Assembly: GCA_947594855.1 (NCBI GenBank)
Contig: CANQEL010000012.1
Span: 1-64,000, forward strand
Length of the DNA: 64,000 bases
Source of the DNA: an uncultured Lachnospiraceae bacterium
Lineage (GTDB): Bacteria; Bacillota; Clostridia; Lachnospirales; Lachnospiraceae
Reading direction: 5' to 3'
The position numbers and the translations under genes are program-made. This document shows positions 35,717-45,741 of the stretch, one piece after another; the first letter of the stretch is position 1, and each line of letters opens with the position of its first letter. Under the pieces are notes generated by a model that was not told the origin of the DNA, made no database searches, and saw only the letters and a list, made by a program, of their open reading frames with translations.

Positions 35717-37120
35717 ATGGGAGGTATTTTCGGAGTTGTATCCAAAGAAGATTGTGTAAATACCCTGTTTTTCGGAATAGATTATCATTCGCATCTTGGA
35801 ACCAGACGCGGCGGTATGGCTGTCTATGGAGCAGACGGTTTTGACAGAGCTATACATAATATTGAGAATTCGCCGTTTCGTACCAAATTTGAACGCGACG
35901 TGACAGAACTTAGCGGAAATATGGGAATAGGATGTATTTCTGACAGCGAGCCTCAGCCTCTGCTGGTACAGTCACATCTTGGAAGTTTTGCAATTACTAC
36001 CGTGGGACGTATTAATAATTCAAAAGAACTGATAGATTATTCATATAAGAATGGTTATACCCATTTTCTTGAAATGAGCGGAGGAAAAATTAATGCTACC
36101 GAACTTGTAGCATCGCTTATTAACCAAAGGGATTCCATTGTGGAAGGTATACGTCATGCGCAGCAGATGATAGACGGAAGCATGAATATTCTTCTTCTCA
36201 CCAAAGACGGATTATATGCTGCAAGGGACCGCCTTGGAAGGATGCCGATAGTTCTTGGCAAAAAAGAAGGTTCTATATGCGCAGCTTTTGAAAACTTTGC
36301 TTATTACAATCTCGGTTATCAGGATTATAAGGAACTCGGACCTGCTGAGATTGTCTTTATTACGCCTGACGGCGCTGAAACCGTAAGCGAACCCGGCGAT
36401 GAAATGCACATCTGCAGTTTCCTGTGGGTATATTACGGCTATCCCAATTCATCATATGAAGGCGTTAATGTAGAGGAAATGCGTTATAAATGCGGAAGCA
36501 TGTTAGCCAAACGCGATAATGTTACGCCTGATTACATCGCAGGCGTGCCTGATTCGGGTACGGCCCACGCTATCGGATACGCAAATGAATCAGGAATACC
36601 GTTTGCAAGACCGTTTATCAAATATACTCCTACCTGGCCGCGTTCATTTATGCCGGCGCATCAGAGACAGAGAAATCTTATAGCGCGTATGAAACTTATT
36701 CCTGTGCATAGTTTAATTAAAGATAAAAGCCTTGTATTAATTGATGATTCAATAGTACGAGGCACACAGCTTAGGGAAACTACCGAATTCTTATATCAGA
36801 GCGGCGCTAAGGAAGTTCATGTTCGGCCTGCCTGTCCGCCTCTCGTATACGGCTGCAAGTATCTTAACTTCTCGCGTTCCAAATCAGATATGGATTTGAT
36901 AACAAGACGGATTATCGCGGAGCGTGAGGGCGATAACGCGGAGAATATGCTTAGCGATTATTCGGATCCTGACAGCACTAATTACAAGGAAATGGTTGAA
37001 GAAATAGGAAAACAGCAGAATTTTACTTCACTGTGCTATCAGAGACTTGATGATATGGAGCAGTCAATAGGCATATCGCCGTGTAAGCTGTGTACTTACT
37101 GTTTTAATGGAAAAGGTTAA
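35717..37120 (+). CDS. PurF-like amidophosphoribosyltransferase paralogue lacking the N-terminal Cys
   Basis: A 467-residue protein with the class II glutamine amidotransferase plus phosphoribosyltransferase architecture of PurF. The PRPP-binding loop LIDDSIVRGTQLRE is intact, and cysteines near the C-terminus (CKLCTYC) recall the Fe-S ligands of Bacillus PurF. The N-terminus reads MGGIFGVV, not MCGIVG: the glutaminase nucleophile Cys is replaced by Gly, so glutamine-dependent activity is not expected. AAAGGA precedes the ATG at 35717. It has its own promoter and terminator and no pur neighbours. Role unknown. Confidence 0.85.
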   Translation: MGGIFGVVSKEDCVNTLFFGIDYHSHLGTRRGGMAVYGADGFDRAIHNIENSPFRTKFERDVTELSGNMGIGCISDSEPQPLLVQSHLGSFAITTVGRINNSKELIDYSYKNGYTHFLEMSGGKINATELVASLINQRDSIVEGIRHAQQMIDGSMNILLLTKDGLYAARDRLGRMPIVLGKKEGSICAAFENFAYYNLGYQDYKELGPAEIVFITPDGAETVSEPGDEMHICSFLWVYYGYPNSSYEGVNVEEMRYKCGSMLAKRDNVTPDYIAGVPDSGTAHAIGYANESGIPFARPFIKYTPTWPRSFMPAHQRQRNLIARMKLIPVHSLIKDKSLVLIDDSIVRGTQLRETTEFLYQSGAKEVHVRPACPPLVYGCKYLNFSRSKSDMDLITRRIIAEREGDNAENMLSDYSDPDSTNYKEMVEEIGKQQNFTSLCYQRLDDMEQSIGISPCKLCTYCFNGKG

Positions 37121-37132
37121 AAAGTACGTAAA

Positions 37133-37158
37133 AAAGGTACTGCATATGCAGTACCTTT
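37133..37158. terminator. Bidirectional terminator between PurF-like and rpsU genes
   Basis: A perfect 26-bp palindrome, AAAGGTACTGCA joined to its complement, lies between the convergent PurF-like and rpsU genes. Its AAA start and TTT end give short T-runs on either strand. Confidence 0.8.
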
Positions 37159-37168
37159 ATCAGTACAA

Positions 37169-37345
37169 TTATTTATACTTACGTTTACGGGCAGCTTCAG
37201 ACTTTTTCTTACGTCTTACGCTTGGCTTTTCGTAATGTTCCCTCTTACGAATCTCCTGTTGGATACCTGCTTTTGCACAGTTTCTTTTAAAACGACGTAA
37301 AGCGCTATCCAATGTCTCGTTTTCTTTTACTATTACATTTGACAT
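37169..37345 (-). CDS. rpsU: 30S ribosomal protein S21
   Basis: A 58-residue basic protein of the 30S subunit, helping 16S-mRNA contact in initiation. Family motifs are [14 protein letters not shown] and the Arg/Lys-rich tail [13 protein letters not shown]. The ATG at 37345 matches the family start, after AGGTG; a longer frame is not supported. It has its own promoter 76 bases upstream. Confidence 0.98.
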   Translation of the reverse strand: MSNVIVKENETLDSALRRFKRNCAKAGIQQEIRKREHYEKPSVRRKKKSEAARKRKYK

Positions 37346-37420
37346 AGTATCACACCTAACCTCCCTCCAGTTGTAAATTGTACCCAATACAACTGTTTGG
37401 GTTTATTTTGCACAAACTTT

Positions 37421-37448
37421 ATTATAACATATAATTTAGTTTCGTCAA
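37421..37448 (-). promoter_or_regulatory. Promoter of rpsU
   Basis: On the minus strand TTGACG (37443-37448) and TATAAT (37421-37426) with a 16-base spacer. It lies 45 bases after the alaS stop, giving rpsU independent expression. Confidence 0.82.
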
Positions 37449-37492
37449 GAAAAATATTCCGTAATTTAGCTTAATCTGCCAATTTACCTGTT

Positions 37493-40132
37493 TTATTTAA
37501 TCTGTGTTTCAAGAATCTTTTCGGCTTCTGAAAGTGCGTTGTCAATTCCTGACGGATTTTTACCTCCTGCCTGCGCCATATTAGGTCTTCCGCCGCCGCC
37601 TCCTCCGACAAGCGGGGCAATAGCTTTAATTAGATTTCCCGCATGGGCGCCGCATTTTACCGCGCCATCAGACGCCATTGTGATAAGGCTGACCTTGCCG
37701 TCATTTGCTGAAGCAAGTACTATAACTGCATTATCAATCTTTTCTTTCAGTGAATCACCGAGATTACGAAGGGCATCCATATCGGTATTTTCAAGTTTTA
37801 CCGTAAGCAGATTTACATCTCCGACCTTGATTACATTATCCAGTACATTGCCCAGTGAGTCTTTTGCAAGCTTATTTTTCAGCTTTTCATTTTCTGATTT
37901 AAGAGCCTTAATCTCATTCATAAATGATTCTATTTTTTTGGCAAGTCCTGTAGTATCTGATTTGGCAGATTTGGCAGCGTTTAAAAGTTTATTTTCAATA
38001 TCATTGTAATAATCAAATACAGCTTTTGACGTAAGGGCTTCTATTCTTCTTACTCCTGCTGCGACACCGCCCTCGGATATAATCTTAAATGCTCTTATTA
38101 TTCCGGTATTAGGCACATGTGTTCCACCACAGAGTTCCATGCTGAAATCTCCCATTTTTACAACTCTTACTGATTCACCGTATTTTTCACCAAACAGAGC
38201 CATTGCTCCTGTTTTCTTAGCTTCCTCAAGAGTCATAATCTGCGTATCAACAGAAAGTCCGGCTTCTATTTCTTCATTAACTATATTCTCAATTCTTTCA
38301 AGTTCTTCATCTGTAAGGGCTGAAAAATGTGTAAAATCAAATCTTAGTTTTTCTTCGTCAACCATTGAACCAGCCTGTTCTACATGAGTTCCGAGAACGA
38401 TTCGCAGCGCTTTCTGAAGAAGATGCGTTGCACTGTGATTCTTTGCGGTAGCAAGTCTTCTTTCTTCATTTACAGACAGGCATACAGTATCAGATTTTTT
38501 AAAGCTGCCGCATTTTACGGTACCAACATGTCCGATTTTACCGCCCTGCAGTTTTATTGTATCTTCTACAATAAATATACTGTCTCCTGATGTAATAACT
38601 CCGGTATCAGCCATCTGTCCGCCCATGGTCGCATAAAAAGGCGTTTCGGATACTATAACCGTACCGTGTTCACCTTCATTTAACACGTCCGTAATCTTAT
38701 CATCTGTAGTAAGTACAAGTATGTCTGATGAGTGTGAAAGTCTGTCATAACCTACGAAATTCGAGGTAATATCAGCGTCTATAAGCTGATATACAGTTTC
38801 CTCCGCTCCCATGAAATTGCTTTCTTCCCTGGCGTTTCTGGCAGTCTGCCTCTGTATTTCCATAGCGGCATTAAAGCCGTCTTCATCGACTATAAGGCCT
38901 TTTTCTTCCAGTATCTCTTTCGTAAGGTCAACCGGGAATCCGTATGTGTCGTATAATCTGAAAGCATCTTCGCCTGAAAGGACCTTTTTACCTTCTGAGA
39001 TAAGTTTTTCTTCCATATCGTTAAGAATTACAAGTCCCTGGTCAATTGTTTTATAGAAATTATCTTCTTCGGTAGTAAGTACTTTGAATATATAATCTTT
39101 CTTTTCTTCAAGTTCAGGATATCCGTCACGTGACTCGTTAATTACGGTTTCACAGATTTTCGTAAGGAATCTGTCCTTAATACCAAGAAGTCTTCCATGA
39201 CGCGCCGCTCTTCTTAAAAGCCTCCTGAGCACGTAACCCCTTCCTTCATTTGAAGGCATAATACCATCCGATATCATGAATGTAACGGAACGTATATGGT
39301 CTGTAATAAGTCTTATCGAAACATCTTTTTTAGTATCTGCATTATATTCAACACCGGCAATCTCACATACTTTGTCGCGTATCGCTTTTATAGTATCAAC
39401 GTCAAATATGGAATCAACATCCTGAACTACGGTTGCAAGCCTCTCAAGTCCCATACCGGTATCTATATTTTTCTGTATAAGGTCTGAATAATTGCCGTTT
39501 CCGTCATTATCAAACTGTGAAAATACATTGTTCCATACTTCGATATAACGGTCGCAGTCGCATCCTACAGTACAGTCAGGTTTGCCGCATCCGTATTTTT
39601 CTCCGCGGTCATAATATATCTCTGAGCACGGGCCGCAAGGACCTGAGCCATGCTCCCAGAAGTTGTCCTCTTTGCCAAATTTGAATATTCTGCTCTTATC
39701 TATACCTATTTCTTCATTCCATATTTTAAATGCTTCTTCATCATCAATATACACGGAAGGATAAAGTCTGTCTTCAGGTATGCCGACTACCTGGGTAAGG
39801 AATTCCCAGGACCATGATATCGCTTCATGTTTGAAATAATCTCCAAATGAAAAGTTGCCGAGCATTTCAAAAAACGTACCGTGACGCGCCGTCTTGCCTA
39901 CATTTTCAATATCGCCTGTTCTTATACATTTCTGACAGGTAGTAACTCTTTTTCTCGGCGGTATCTCCTGTCCCGTAAAATATGGCTTAAGCGGCGCCAT
40001 TCCCGAATTTATAAGTAAAAGGCTGTTATCATTATATGGCACAAGAGAAAAACTCTTTAGCCTGAGATGGCCTTTCTCCTCAAAGAATTTTAAAAACATT
40101 TCCCTCAATTCATTTAGCCCGTATGACTTCAT
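37493..40132 (-). CDS. alaS: Alanyl-tRNA synthetase
   Basis: An 879-residue enzyme that charges tRNA-Ala. The catalytic domain has the class II motifs (RTGDIENVGKTARHGTFFEM), the editing domain has HSATHLL and CGGTH zinc motifs, and the C-terminal C-Ala domain ends in GGGGGGRPNMAQAGG. Full length for the family. AGGAGG precedes the ATG. No T-box leader is visible: the M14 peptidase gene ends only 32 bases upstream. Confidence 0.98.
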   Translation of the reverse strand: MKSYGLNELREMFLKFFEEKGHLRLKSFSLVPYNDNSLLLINSGMAPLKPYFTGQEIPPRKRVTTCQKCIRTGDIENVGKTARHGTFFEMLGNFSFGDYFKHEAISWSWEFLTQVVGIPEDRLYPSVYIDDEEAFKIWNEEIGIDKSRIFKFGKEDNFWEHGSGPCGPCSEIYYDRGEKYGCGKPDCTVGCDCDRYIEVWNNVFSQFDNDGNGNYSDLIQKNIDTGMGLERLATVVQDVDSIFDVDTIKAIRDKVCEIAGVEYNADTKKDVSIRLITDHIRSVTFMISDGIMPSNEGRGYVLRRLLRRAARHGRLLGIKDRFLTKICETVINESRDGYPELEEKKDYIFKVLTTEEDNFYKTIDQGLVILNDMEEKLISEGKKVLSGEDAFRLYDTYGFPVDLTKEILEEKGLIVDEDGFNAAMEIQRQTARNAREESNFMGAEETVYQLIDADITSNFVGYDRLSHSSDILVLTTDDKITDVLNEGEHGTVIVSETPFYATMGGQMADTGVITSGDSIFIVEDTIKLQGGKIGHVGTVKCGSFKKSDTVCLSVNEERRLATAKNHSATHLLQKALRIVLGTHVEQAGSMVDEEKLRFDFTHFSALTDEELERIENIVNEEIEAGLSVDTQIMTLEEAKKTGAMALFGEKYGESVRVVKMGDFSMELCGGTHVPNTGIIRAFKIISEGGVAAGVRRIEALTSKAVFDYYNDIENKLLNAAKSAKSDTTGLAKKIESFMNEIKALKSENEKLKNKLAKDSLGNVLDNVIKVGDVNLLTVKLENTDMDALRNLGDSLKEKIDNAVIVLASANDGKVSLITMASDGAVKCGAHAGNLIKAIAPLVGGGGGGRPNMAQAGGKNPSGIDNALSEAEKILETQIK

Positions 40133-40164
40133 GACGTTTCCTCCTTATATTGAATAATGCACAT

Positions 40165-40995
40165 TTATTGATTATATGAATAAATGTCTTTTTTGTCAAT
40201 TGCCGATACTGTTTTATACAGCAGATTCTTTAGTTTATCAAACGCCTCGTCTGCAAGTGATATGTCCATTGGGAACAATGTATCATCAGGCGCTGTTTCA
40301 ATTGTAAATGCCGGCATTTTAAAAGTTTCAGAGTAATAATGTACTGAATTGCCTCCCGTATCGCCTTCATTTATTTCATCTTCAGGGGGTACCGTCACAT
40401 ACCCTGAACTCTCTGCTATTTTTTCTGCAATGGCAAGCTGCTTTTTATTATATTCATCTCCCATGGCTTTTCTGTAATAGTATATACATTCCCCTCTTGA
40501 ATGAAAATCTATATACATAACTGACGGATGGCTTTTAAACGCCATTATAAGCGCTCTTGTCTCCGGTTCTGACGCTGCATATCCGCCGCCCGTACCTCCG
40601 CTTCTGTAATGTACTGACGGAAAATTCCTGTTAATGTCAACGCCGTTATAATTAAGTTTATAGTCAGCCATTGTGCAGTCCGTTAGCGCCTTTGTATATC
40701 CGTCGGGGTTTACAAGCGGTATTATACAGAAGCTGTATTTACTGAATAAAGCCGTTTCATAATAAATACCGGCATAATATTCAAGCAGCTTCATTAAAAG
40801 CTTCGGGTTGATACTTTCCCTTCCATGTATACCTGCCGTAAGAAATATCTTTTTGTATCCACAGCCCAGCATGAGCATAATAATTTTTCTTTTTTGTACT
40901 GAATACCCTATAGTTTCACATTCTATAAGTCCAAAATATTCTTTCTGCAGCTTTTTGGCATCAGAAAGAATATTTTCATAGCTGTAATAATTCAT
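40165..40995 (-). CDS. M14-family zinc carboxypeptidase
   Basis: A 276-residue metallopeptidase. Zinc ligands H-x-x-E are in AGIHGRE, the third ligand His is in YIDFHSRGE, and the catalytic Glu is in FTIETAPDD. NPDGY and NRNFP are family-typical. There is no signal peptide or LysM domain, so a cytoplasmic role, for example on gamma-glutamyl peptides released from the wall, is possible. AGGAGG precedes the ATG. It is in line with alaS and the proline genes. Confidence 0.88.
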   Translation of the reverse strand: MNYYSYENILSDAKKLQKEYFGLIECETIGYSVQKRKIIMLMLGCGYKKIFLTAGIHGRESINPKLLMKLLEYYAGIYYETALFSKYSFCIIPLVNPDGYTKALTDCTMADYKLNYNGVDINRNFPSVHYRSGGTGGGYAASEPETRALIMAFKSHPSVMYIDFHSRGECIYYYRKAMGDEYNKKQLAIAEKIAESSGYVTVPPEDEINEGDTGGNSVHYYSETFKMPAFTIETAPDDTLFPMDISLADEAFDKLKNLLYKTVSAIDKKDIYSYNQ

Positions 40996-41055
40996 ATTGC
41001 CTCCTTAAAAATTCTGCATATAAATTATACAGCCGTATCTGTAAAAATATGATAA

Positions 41056-42306
41056 TTATTCTCTTATTTGTCCGCTGCCATATATAATATATTTGGTTGT
41101 TGTAAGCGCTTTAAGGCCCATTGGACCCCTTGCATGAAGCTTTTGTGTACTTATGCCTATCTCTGCGCCAAAGCCAAATTCAAAGCCGTCTGTAAATCTT
41201 GTAGAAGCATTAACATATACTGCCGCTGCGTCAATTTCATCAAGGAATTTTACGGAATTATTATAATCATTAGTAATTATGGACTCTGAATGACCGGTAT
41301 TATATTTATTAATATGCGCTATTGCTTCATCTATGGAATCTACTGTTTTAACGGATATTATTGCATCGAGATATTCTGTTCCCCAGTCATTTTCTGATGC
41401 CGGGACTGCTTTGTCCATTATTGCCAGAGCTCTTTCATCCGCACGGATTTCTATACCTTTGGCGGACAGTTTCTTTTCAATCTCAGGAAGTGCCTTATCT
41501 GCTATAGCACTGTGAATTACGAGTGATTCACAGGCGTTGCATACTCCCAGACGCTGGGTTTTGGCATTTTCTATAATGTTTGCCGCCATGTTAATATCAG
41601 CGCTTTCATCTACATATATGTGGCAGTTGCCTGTTCCTGTCTCAATCACGGGGATTGTAGCTTTTTCCACAACAGTTTTTATAAGTCCGGCGCCTCCGCG
41701 TGGAATGAGGACATCTACATATTCGTTAAGTCTCATGAATTCTTCTGCGGTACTTCTTCTGGTATCTTCTATAAGCTGTATTGAATCTTTTGGCAGTCCT
41801 GCTTCGGAAAGAGCATTTCTTATAATATTTACTATCTGCCTGTTTGACTCTATGGCATCGCTCCCACCGCGTAGTATTACTGAATTTCCCGTTTTAAAAC
41901 AAAGCGCAAATGCATCGGCAGTAACGTTTGGCCTGGATTCGTATATTATGCCTACAACTCCCAGGGGAACCCTTTTTTCGCCTATTCTAAGTCCGTTAGG
42001 GCGTTCTTTTATATTAAGGACCTCTCCTACAGGGTCGTCAAGGGTTATAACCTGGTCAATTCCCTCAGCCATTGCGTTAATCCGCTGCGCGTTCAATGAA
42101 AGCCTGTCAACAAGCGAAGCTTTCATGTTATTATTTATGGCATTTTCTATATCTTTTTTGTTTGCGCTTATAATGCTTTCAATATTGTCTTTATCTTTAA
42201 GCGCAGCTGATACAAGCTTTAACCCTTCATTTTTTCTTCCGCTTCCAAGTCTGTTAAGTACAAAAGCAGATGTTTTTGCTGCTTTTCCCATTTCATTAAG
42301 TTCCAT
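41056..42306 (-). CDS. proA: Gamma-glutamyl phosphate reductase
   Basis: A 416-residue NADPH-dependent reductase making glutamate 5-semialdehyde, the second step of proline synthesis. The catalytic cysteine is in [18 protein letters not shown] and PRGGAGLI are family motifs. Start overlaps the end of the MTHFS gene by 11 bases, with AAGGAGG nine bases before it. The proB gene opens the same cluster. Confidence 0.97.
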   Translation of the reverse strand: MELNEMGKAAKTSAFVLNRLGSGRKNEGLKLVSAALKDKDNIESIISANKKDIENAINNNMKASLVDRLSLNAQRINAMAEGIDQVITLDDPVGEVLNIKERPNGLRIGEKRVPLGVVGIIYESRPNVTADAFALCFKTGNSVILRGGSDAIESNRQIVNIIRNALSEAGLPKDSIQLIEDTRRSTAEEFMRLNEYVDVLIPRGGAGLIKTVVEKATIPVIETGTGNCHIYVDESADINMAANIIENAKTQRLGVCNACESLVIHSAIADKALPEIEKKLSAKGIEIRADERALAIMDKAVPASENDWGTEYLDAIISVKTVDSIDEAIAHINKYNTGHSESIITNDYNNSVKFLDEIDAAAVYVNASTRFTDGFEFGFGAEIGISTQKLHARGPMGLKALTTTKYIIYGSGQIRE

Positions 42307-42952
42307 AATGAGAGGCCTCCTTAATAAATATAATTCTTTTATCAGTAATTACACAGTCACATTTTATATCGTGCTCTTCCGTAATTATATATCCGTTATC
42401 AATATACTGAAAGTCGTGGCATATTCCGATTTTTAATATCCGGGCATCCGTTTTTATGCAATGGGATTTATTAAGCCTCATAAGATATCTGTCATAAAAC
42501 CCTTTGCCGTAGCCTGCCCGTGCGCCTTTTGAGTCAAAAGCAATTCCGGGCATTATTATAACAATTCTTTGGTAAGACAGACACAATTCATCGGTACTGA
42601 TAAGTCTGCATCCGGTTATGTCAGGCTCCTGTATACCCTTATATCCGCATACAAGCTGCGATACATCATCAATTTTATAAAATTCCATATTGATGTTATC
42701 TTCCGATATCCGTGGATATCCGATATCATATTCAGGATAATCTTTTTTTAATGCCTTATATATAACATAAGTATCCGGTTCATTCTGATAAGAGGCAAAC
42801 ATAAGTATAATAGTGCGTAAATCATTTTCAAAAATATTCAAAGACAGGTATTCGTATATATTCTGTCCTGCCGCTATAACTTCGCTTACATTAAGGAGAC
42901 TGCGTTTTTCTTTAAGTCCGGTACGCAGTTCATTTTTTGAAAATACAAGCAT
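42296..42952 (-). CDS. 5-formyltetrahydrofolate cyclo-ligase
   Basis: A 218-residue MTHFS-family enzyme that uses ATP to turn 5-formyl-THF into 5,10-methenyl-THF. The C-terminal motif is [20 protein letters not shown]; the N-terminal K and R residues are in [12 protein letters not shown]. It sits in the proline operon between the UPF0291 gene and proA, an arrangement seen in related Clostridia. Confidence 0.92.
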   Translation of the reverse strand: MLVFSKNELRTGLKEKRSLLNVSEVIAAGQNIYEYLSLNIFENDLRTIILMFASYQNEPDTYVIYKALKKDYPEYDIGYPRISEDNINMEFYKIDDVSQLVCGYKGIQEPDITGCRLISTDELCLSYQRIVIIMPGIAFDSKGARAGYGKGFYDRYLMRLNKSHCIKTDARILKIGICHDFQYIDNGYIITEEHDIKCDCVITDKRIIFIKEASHYGT

Positions 42953-42970
42953 ATATTTACCTCTTAAATT

Positions 42971-43189
42971 TTATTTCATATGTTTTTTTCTTATATCAGA
43001 TAATCTGGTTATGCTTCCGTCAGGATTTACCAATGATACATTATCAAGGCTTCCGCGCATATTCTTTCTTATGCTTTCTATATATTCTTTTCTTAATGCC
43101 GCCTGTTCAGCCTTTTCTTCATCAGTAAGGCCTGATTCCTTTTGTTTGTGGTATAATTCATTTATTCTCTTAATACTGTTTTGGTCCAT
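42971..43189 (-). CDS. UPF0291/DUF896 protein (YnzC-like)
   Basis: A 72-residue helical protein. It matches UPF0291: IKRINELYHKQKESGLTDEE followed by EQAALRKEYIESIRKN. In Bacillus, YnzC is a small cytoplasmic helical protein of unknown job. It is cotranscribed with proB (22-base gap) and the MTHFS gene. Confidence 0.93.
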   Translation of the reverse strand: MDQNSIKRINELYHKQKESGLTDEEKAEQAALRKEYIESIRKNMRGSLDNVSLVNPDGSITRLSDIRKKHMK

Positions 43190-43211
43190 ATATTTACACC
43201 GCCTGTTTTCC

Positions 43212-44009
43212 TTAAAGATTGAAAAATGTGCCTACATCTTTTCCTGCTATTATATCTTCGATTATATATACGTCGCGGCCGTTGGCAATTACCATGCCCG
43301 CTCCCGCATCCGCGGATATTTTTGCTGCTGAAAGTTTGCTTTCCATACCGCCTGTTCCTGATATTGTCACAGGACCTTTTGCCATGCTGAACAGCCTGTC
43401 ATCAAGTTTATCAACATAACTTATAAATTTTGCGTCAGGGTTGTTATGTGGGTCGTCCGAATACAGTCCGTCAATGTCTGATAAAAGGATTAAAAGGTCT
43501 GCTCCGATTAAAGATACTACAATTGCGGAAAGAGTATCGTTATCTCCAAAATCCAGCTCATCTGTCGCAACAGTATCATTTTCGTTTACAATAGGAATGA
43601 CTCCCATGTTTAATAACTCTGTAAGCGTTGCGCAGGCGTTATTGCGGTTTTCTTCATTGTCAATTGTATACCTGGTCATAAGTATCTGTGCCGTCATCTG
43701 GTTATACTCAGAAAAAAGTTTCTGGTATACCATCATGAGCCTTGCCTGTCCTATTGCTGCGCATGCCTGTTTTACAGATTTTTCTTCCGGTCTGTTCACA
43801 AGGCCTATTGCCTGTCTGCCTACTGCTATTGCTCCTGAAGATACTACTACAACTTCTTTTCCCTGGTTTCTTATGTTAGTAAGCACTCTGACAAGCTTTT
43901 CCAGTTTCATAAGATCTAATTTGCCTGTATCGGCATGGGTTATTGTAGTTGTTCCCAGTTTTATTACAATCCTTTTCTTTTTTCTTATTATGTCTCTGTA
44001 ATTATTCAT
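43212..44009 (-). CDS. proB: Glutamate 5-kinase without PUA domain
   Basis: A 265-residue kinase that phosphorylates glutamate to open proline synthesis. The N-terminal KLGTTTITH and VSSGAIAVGRQA segments mark the amino acid kinase fold, and NENDTVATDEL is the glutamate site. The C-terminal PUA domain of the roughly 370-residue enzymes is absent, which is a known short form in Firmicutes. It heads the proB-UPF0291-MTHFS-proA cluster and has a promoter at 44071-44099. Confidence 0.96.
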   Translation of the reverse strand: MNNYRDIIRKKKRIVIKLGTTTITHADTGKLDLMKLEKLVRVLTNIRNQGKEVVVVSSGAIAVGRQAIGLVNRPEEKSVKQACAAIGQARLMMVYQKLFSEYNQMTAQILMTRYTIDNEENRNNACATLTELLNMGVIPIVNENDTVATDELDFGDNDTLSAIVVSLIGADLLILLSDIDGLYSDDPHNNPDAKFISYVDKLDDRLFSMAKGPVTISGTGGMESKLSAAKISADAGAGMVIANGRDVYIIEDIIAGKDVGTFFNL

Positions 44010-44070
44010 GTGTATTCATATCCTTTATCGCAATACATTTAATACCGGTTATATATGGTATAACCATGAT

Positions 44071-44099
44071 ATTATATTGTATTATTCATATTAAATCAA
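44071..44099 (-). promoter_or_regulatory. Promoter of the proline cluster
   Basis: On the minus strand TTGATT (44094-44099) and TATAAT (44071-44076), 17 bases apart. The -35 lies inside the 3' end of the upstream flavoprotein gene. Downstream, the inverted repeat GGTTATA/TATAACC (44047-44065) covers the predicted start and first leader bases; it could be an operator or a weak hairpin. Confidence 0.75.
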
Positions 44100-45741
44100 G
44101 TAGTGAAAATGCAGCTTTAATACCGTCTACTGCAGCTGACATTATGCCTCCTGCATATCCTGCGCCCTCGCCGCAGGGAATTATTCCATGTATATCAGAC
44201 TGCATATTACTATCCCTTACAATCCTTACAGGAGAAGATGTTCTTGTCTCAACGCCGCACATAAGCACGTTATCAGAACCAAATCCCGGCATTATGCTTT
44301 CAAAATAATCCATTGCTTCTATGATTGCCTCATTTATATAATCTGGGAGAATATTCCTCAGGTTCGCAAAACATATTCTGCCTTTATTTACCGGAGTTAT
44401 TGAATTATGTTTTTCTGTACCGGTTATATTGTTTTTATAATCCGAAAGAATCTGGCATGGTATATTTCCATTTCCTTCCTTATATGCAAGTTCTTCAAGT
44501 TTTCTTTGAAAATTTATCCCTGCAAGCGCATCATCACTGTCAAAATCCTGTGAAGTGACATTTACCACTATGGCGCTGTTTGCATTATACGAATCTCTGT
44601 CATAGTTGCTCATTCCGTTTATAACAAGACGCCCCTTTTCGGTAGATGCGTTTACAACATAACCGCCCGGACACATACAGAAAGAATATACCGCCCGCCC
44701 GGCTTTAGTATGATATCTTACGGAATAATCAGCCGGAGGAAGCATGGCTGCGTATTCTTTATACTGGAGTCTGTCTATATATTCCTGCCTGTGCTGGATA
44801 CGCAGACCGACCGCAAAGTCTTTTTTCTCAAGTTTGAGTTTATGCGATAACATTTCATATGTATCTCTTGCGCTGTGCCCTATTGCGAGTATAAGGCTGC
44901 GGCAGGGAATAATGTTTTTTTCGTTTGTTTTGGTTTTGGTTATATGTATTGCCGACAATCCATTATCGTCTGTTATTATATCAGAAAGCATCGTGTCAAA
45001 CATTACGGTTCCGCCAAGTTTTATGATACTGTTTCGCATATTTATAATAACGTCACGCAGTCTGTCAGTACCTATATGCGGCTTTTTCATATACATAATC
45101 TCTTCAGGGGCGCCATGTTCCGTAAATACTTTTTTTACAAATTCAATTCTTCCAAAAGTATCTTTCACGGATGTATTAAGCTTCCCGTCGGAAAATGTTC
45201 CTGCTCCGCCTTCTCCAAAGCATACATTGGAGTGAACATTAAGTTTATCCGGATTTTTCCAGAATTCGTTTACATCATTTATTCTGTCTTCTATACAGCT
45301 TCCGCGTTCAATAAGTAATGGATTTGCGCCATTTAACGCAAGAATATAGGCGGCAAACAGCCCTGCCGGTCCTGCTCCGACTACGACAGGCCGGTCAATG
45401 CCCTTAAATTCTTTTTTTGTTTTTAGGTATGGCGAAAAACTTTTTCGTTTTTCATGTACAATATATGCTTTGTTTTTTAACTTTCCGGGTAATATTTTAA
45501 TATCAGAATCAAGGAAAACGTCTAATGTATATGTATAACATATGTCATGCCCTTTTCTTGCATCTATTGACTTGCTTTTTATCCTGATATCTGTTTTGGT
45601 TTCATATGGAATTTCCAAAAGATTATATACTGACTTTTTAATGAGGGCATATTCCTCATCGTTTATATTCCCATGTCTGTTAGCAACGGTAAGCCCGCTT
45701 ATTTTCAGTTTAAGCTGATTAAAATGTATTACTGTACTCAC
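44086..45741 (-). CDS. NAD(FAD)-utilising dehydrogenase (COG2509)
   Basis: A 551-residue flavoprotein. The FAD dinucleotide-binding loop is VVGAGPAGLFAAYILA at about residue 118-133. A family segment CFGEGGAGTFSDGKLN follows, and the C-terminus has GEGAGYAGGIMSAAVDG. The first 100 residues form an extra N-terminal domain. GTG start at 45741 after GGAGG overlaps the end of the HI0933 gene by four bases. Substrate unknown. Confidence 0.85.
   Translation of the reverse strand: MSTVIHFNQLKLKISGLTVANRHGNINDEEYALIKKSVYNLLEIPYETKTDIRIKSKSIDARKGHDICYTYTLDVFLDSDIKILPGKLKNKAYIVHEKRKSFSPYLKTKKEFKGIDRPVVVGAGPAGLFAAYILALNGANPLLIERGSCIEDRINDVNEFWKNPDKLNVHSNVCFGEGGAGTFSDGKLNTSVKDTFGRIEFVKKVFTEHGAPEEIMYMKKPHIGTDRLRDVIINMRNSIIKLGGTVMFDTMLSDIITDDNGLSAIHITKTKTNEKNIIPCRSLILAIGHSARDTYEMLSHKLKLEKKDFAVGLRIQHRQEYIDRLQYKEYAAMLPPADYSVRYHTKAGRAVYSFCMCPGGYVVNASTEKGRLVINGMSNYDRDSYNANSAIVVNVTSQDFDSDDALAGINFQRKLEELAYKEGNGNIPCQILSDYKNNITGTEKHNSITPVNKGRICFANLRNILPDYINEAIIEAMDYFESIMPGFGSDNVLMCGVETRTSSPVRIVRDSNMQSDIHGIIPCGEGAGYAGGIMSAAVDGIKAAFSLLDLI

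Noticed and set aside
40133-40164. T-box leader upstream of alaS
   Set aside because: The M14 gene ends 32 bases before alaS; there is no room for a T-box and no T-box consensus sequence.
41537-42436. 299-residue plus-strand reading frame opposite proA
   Set aside because: Antisense to proA, low-complexity Ser-rich translation and no family resemblance.
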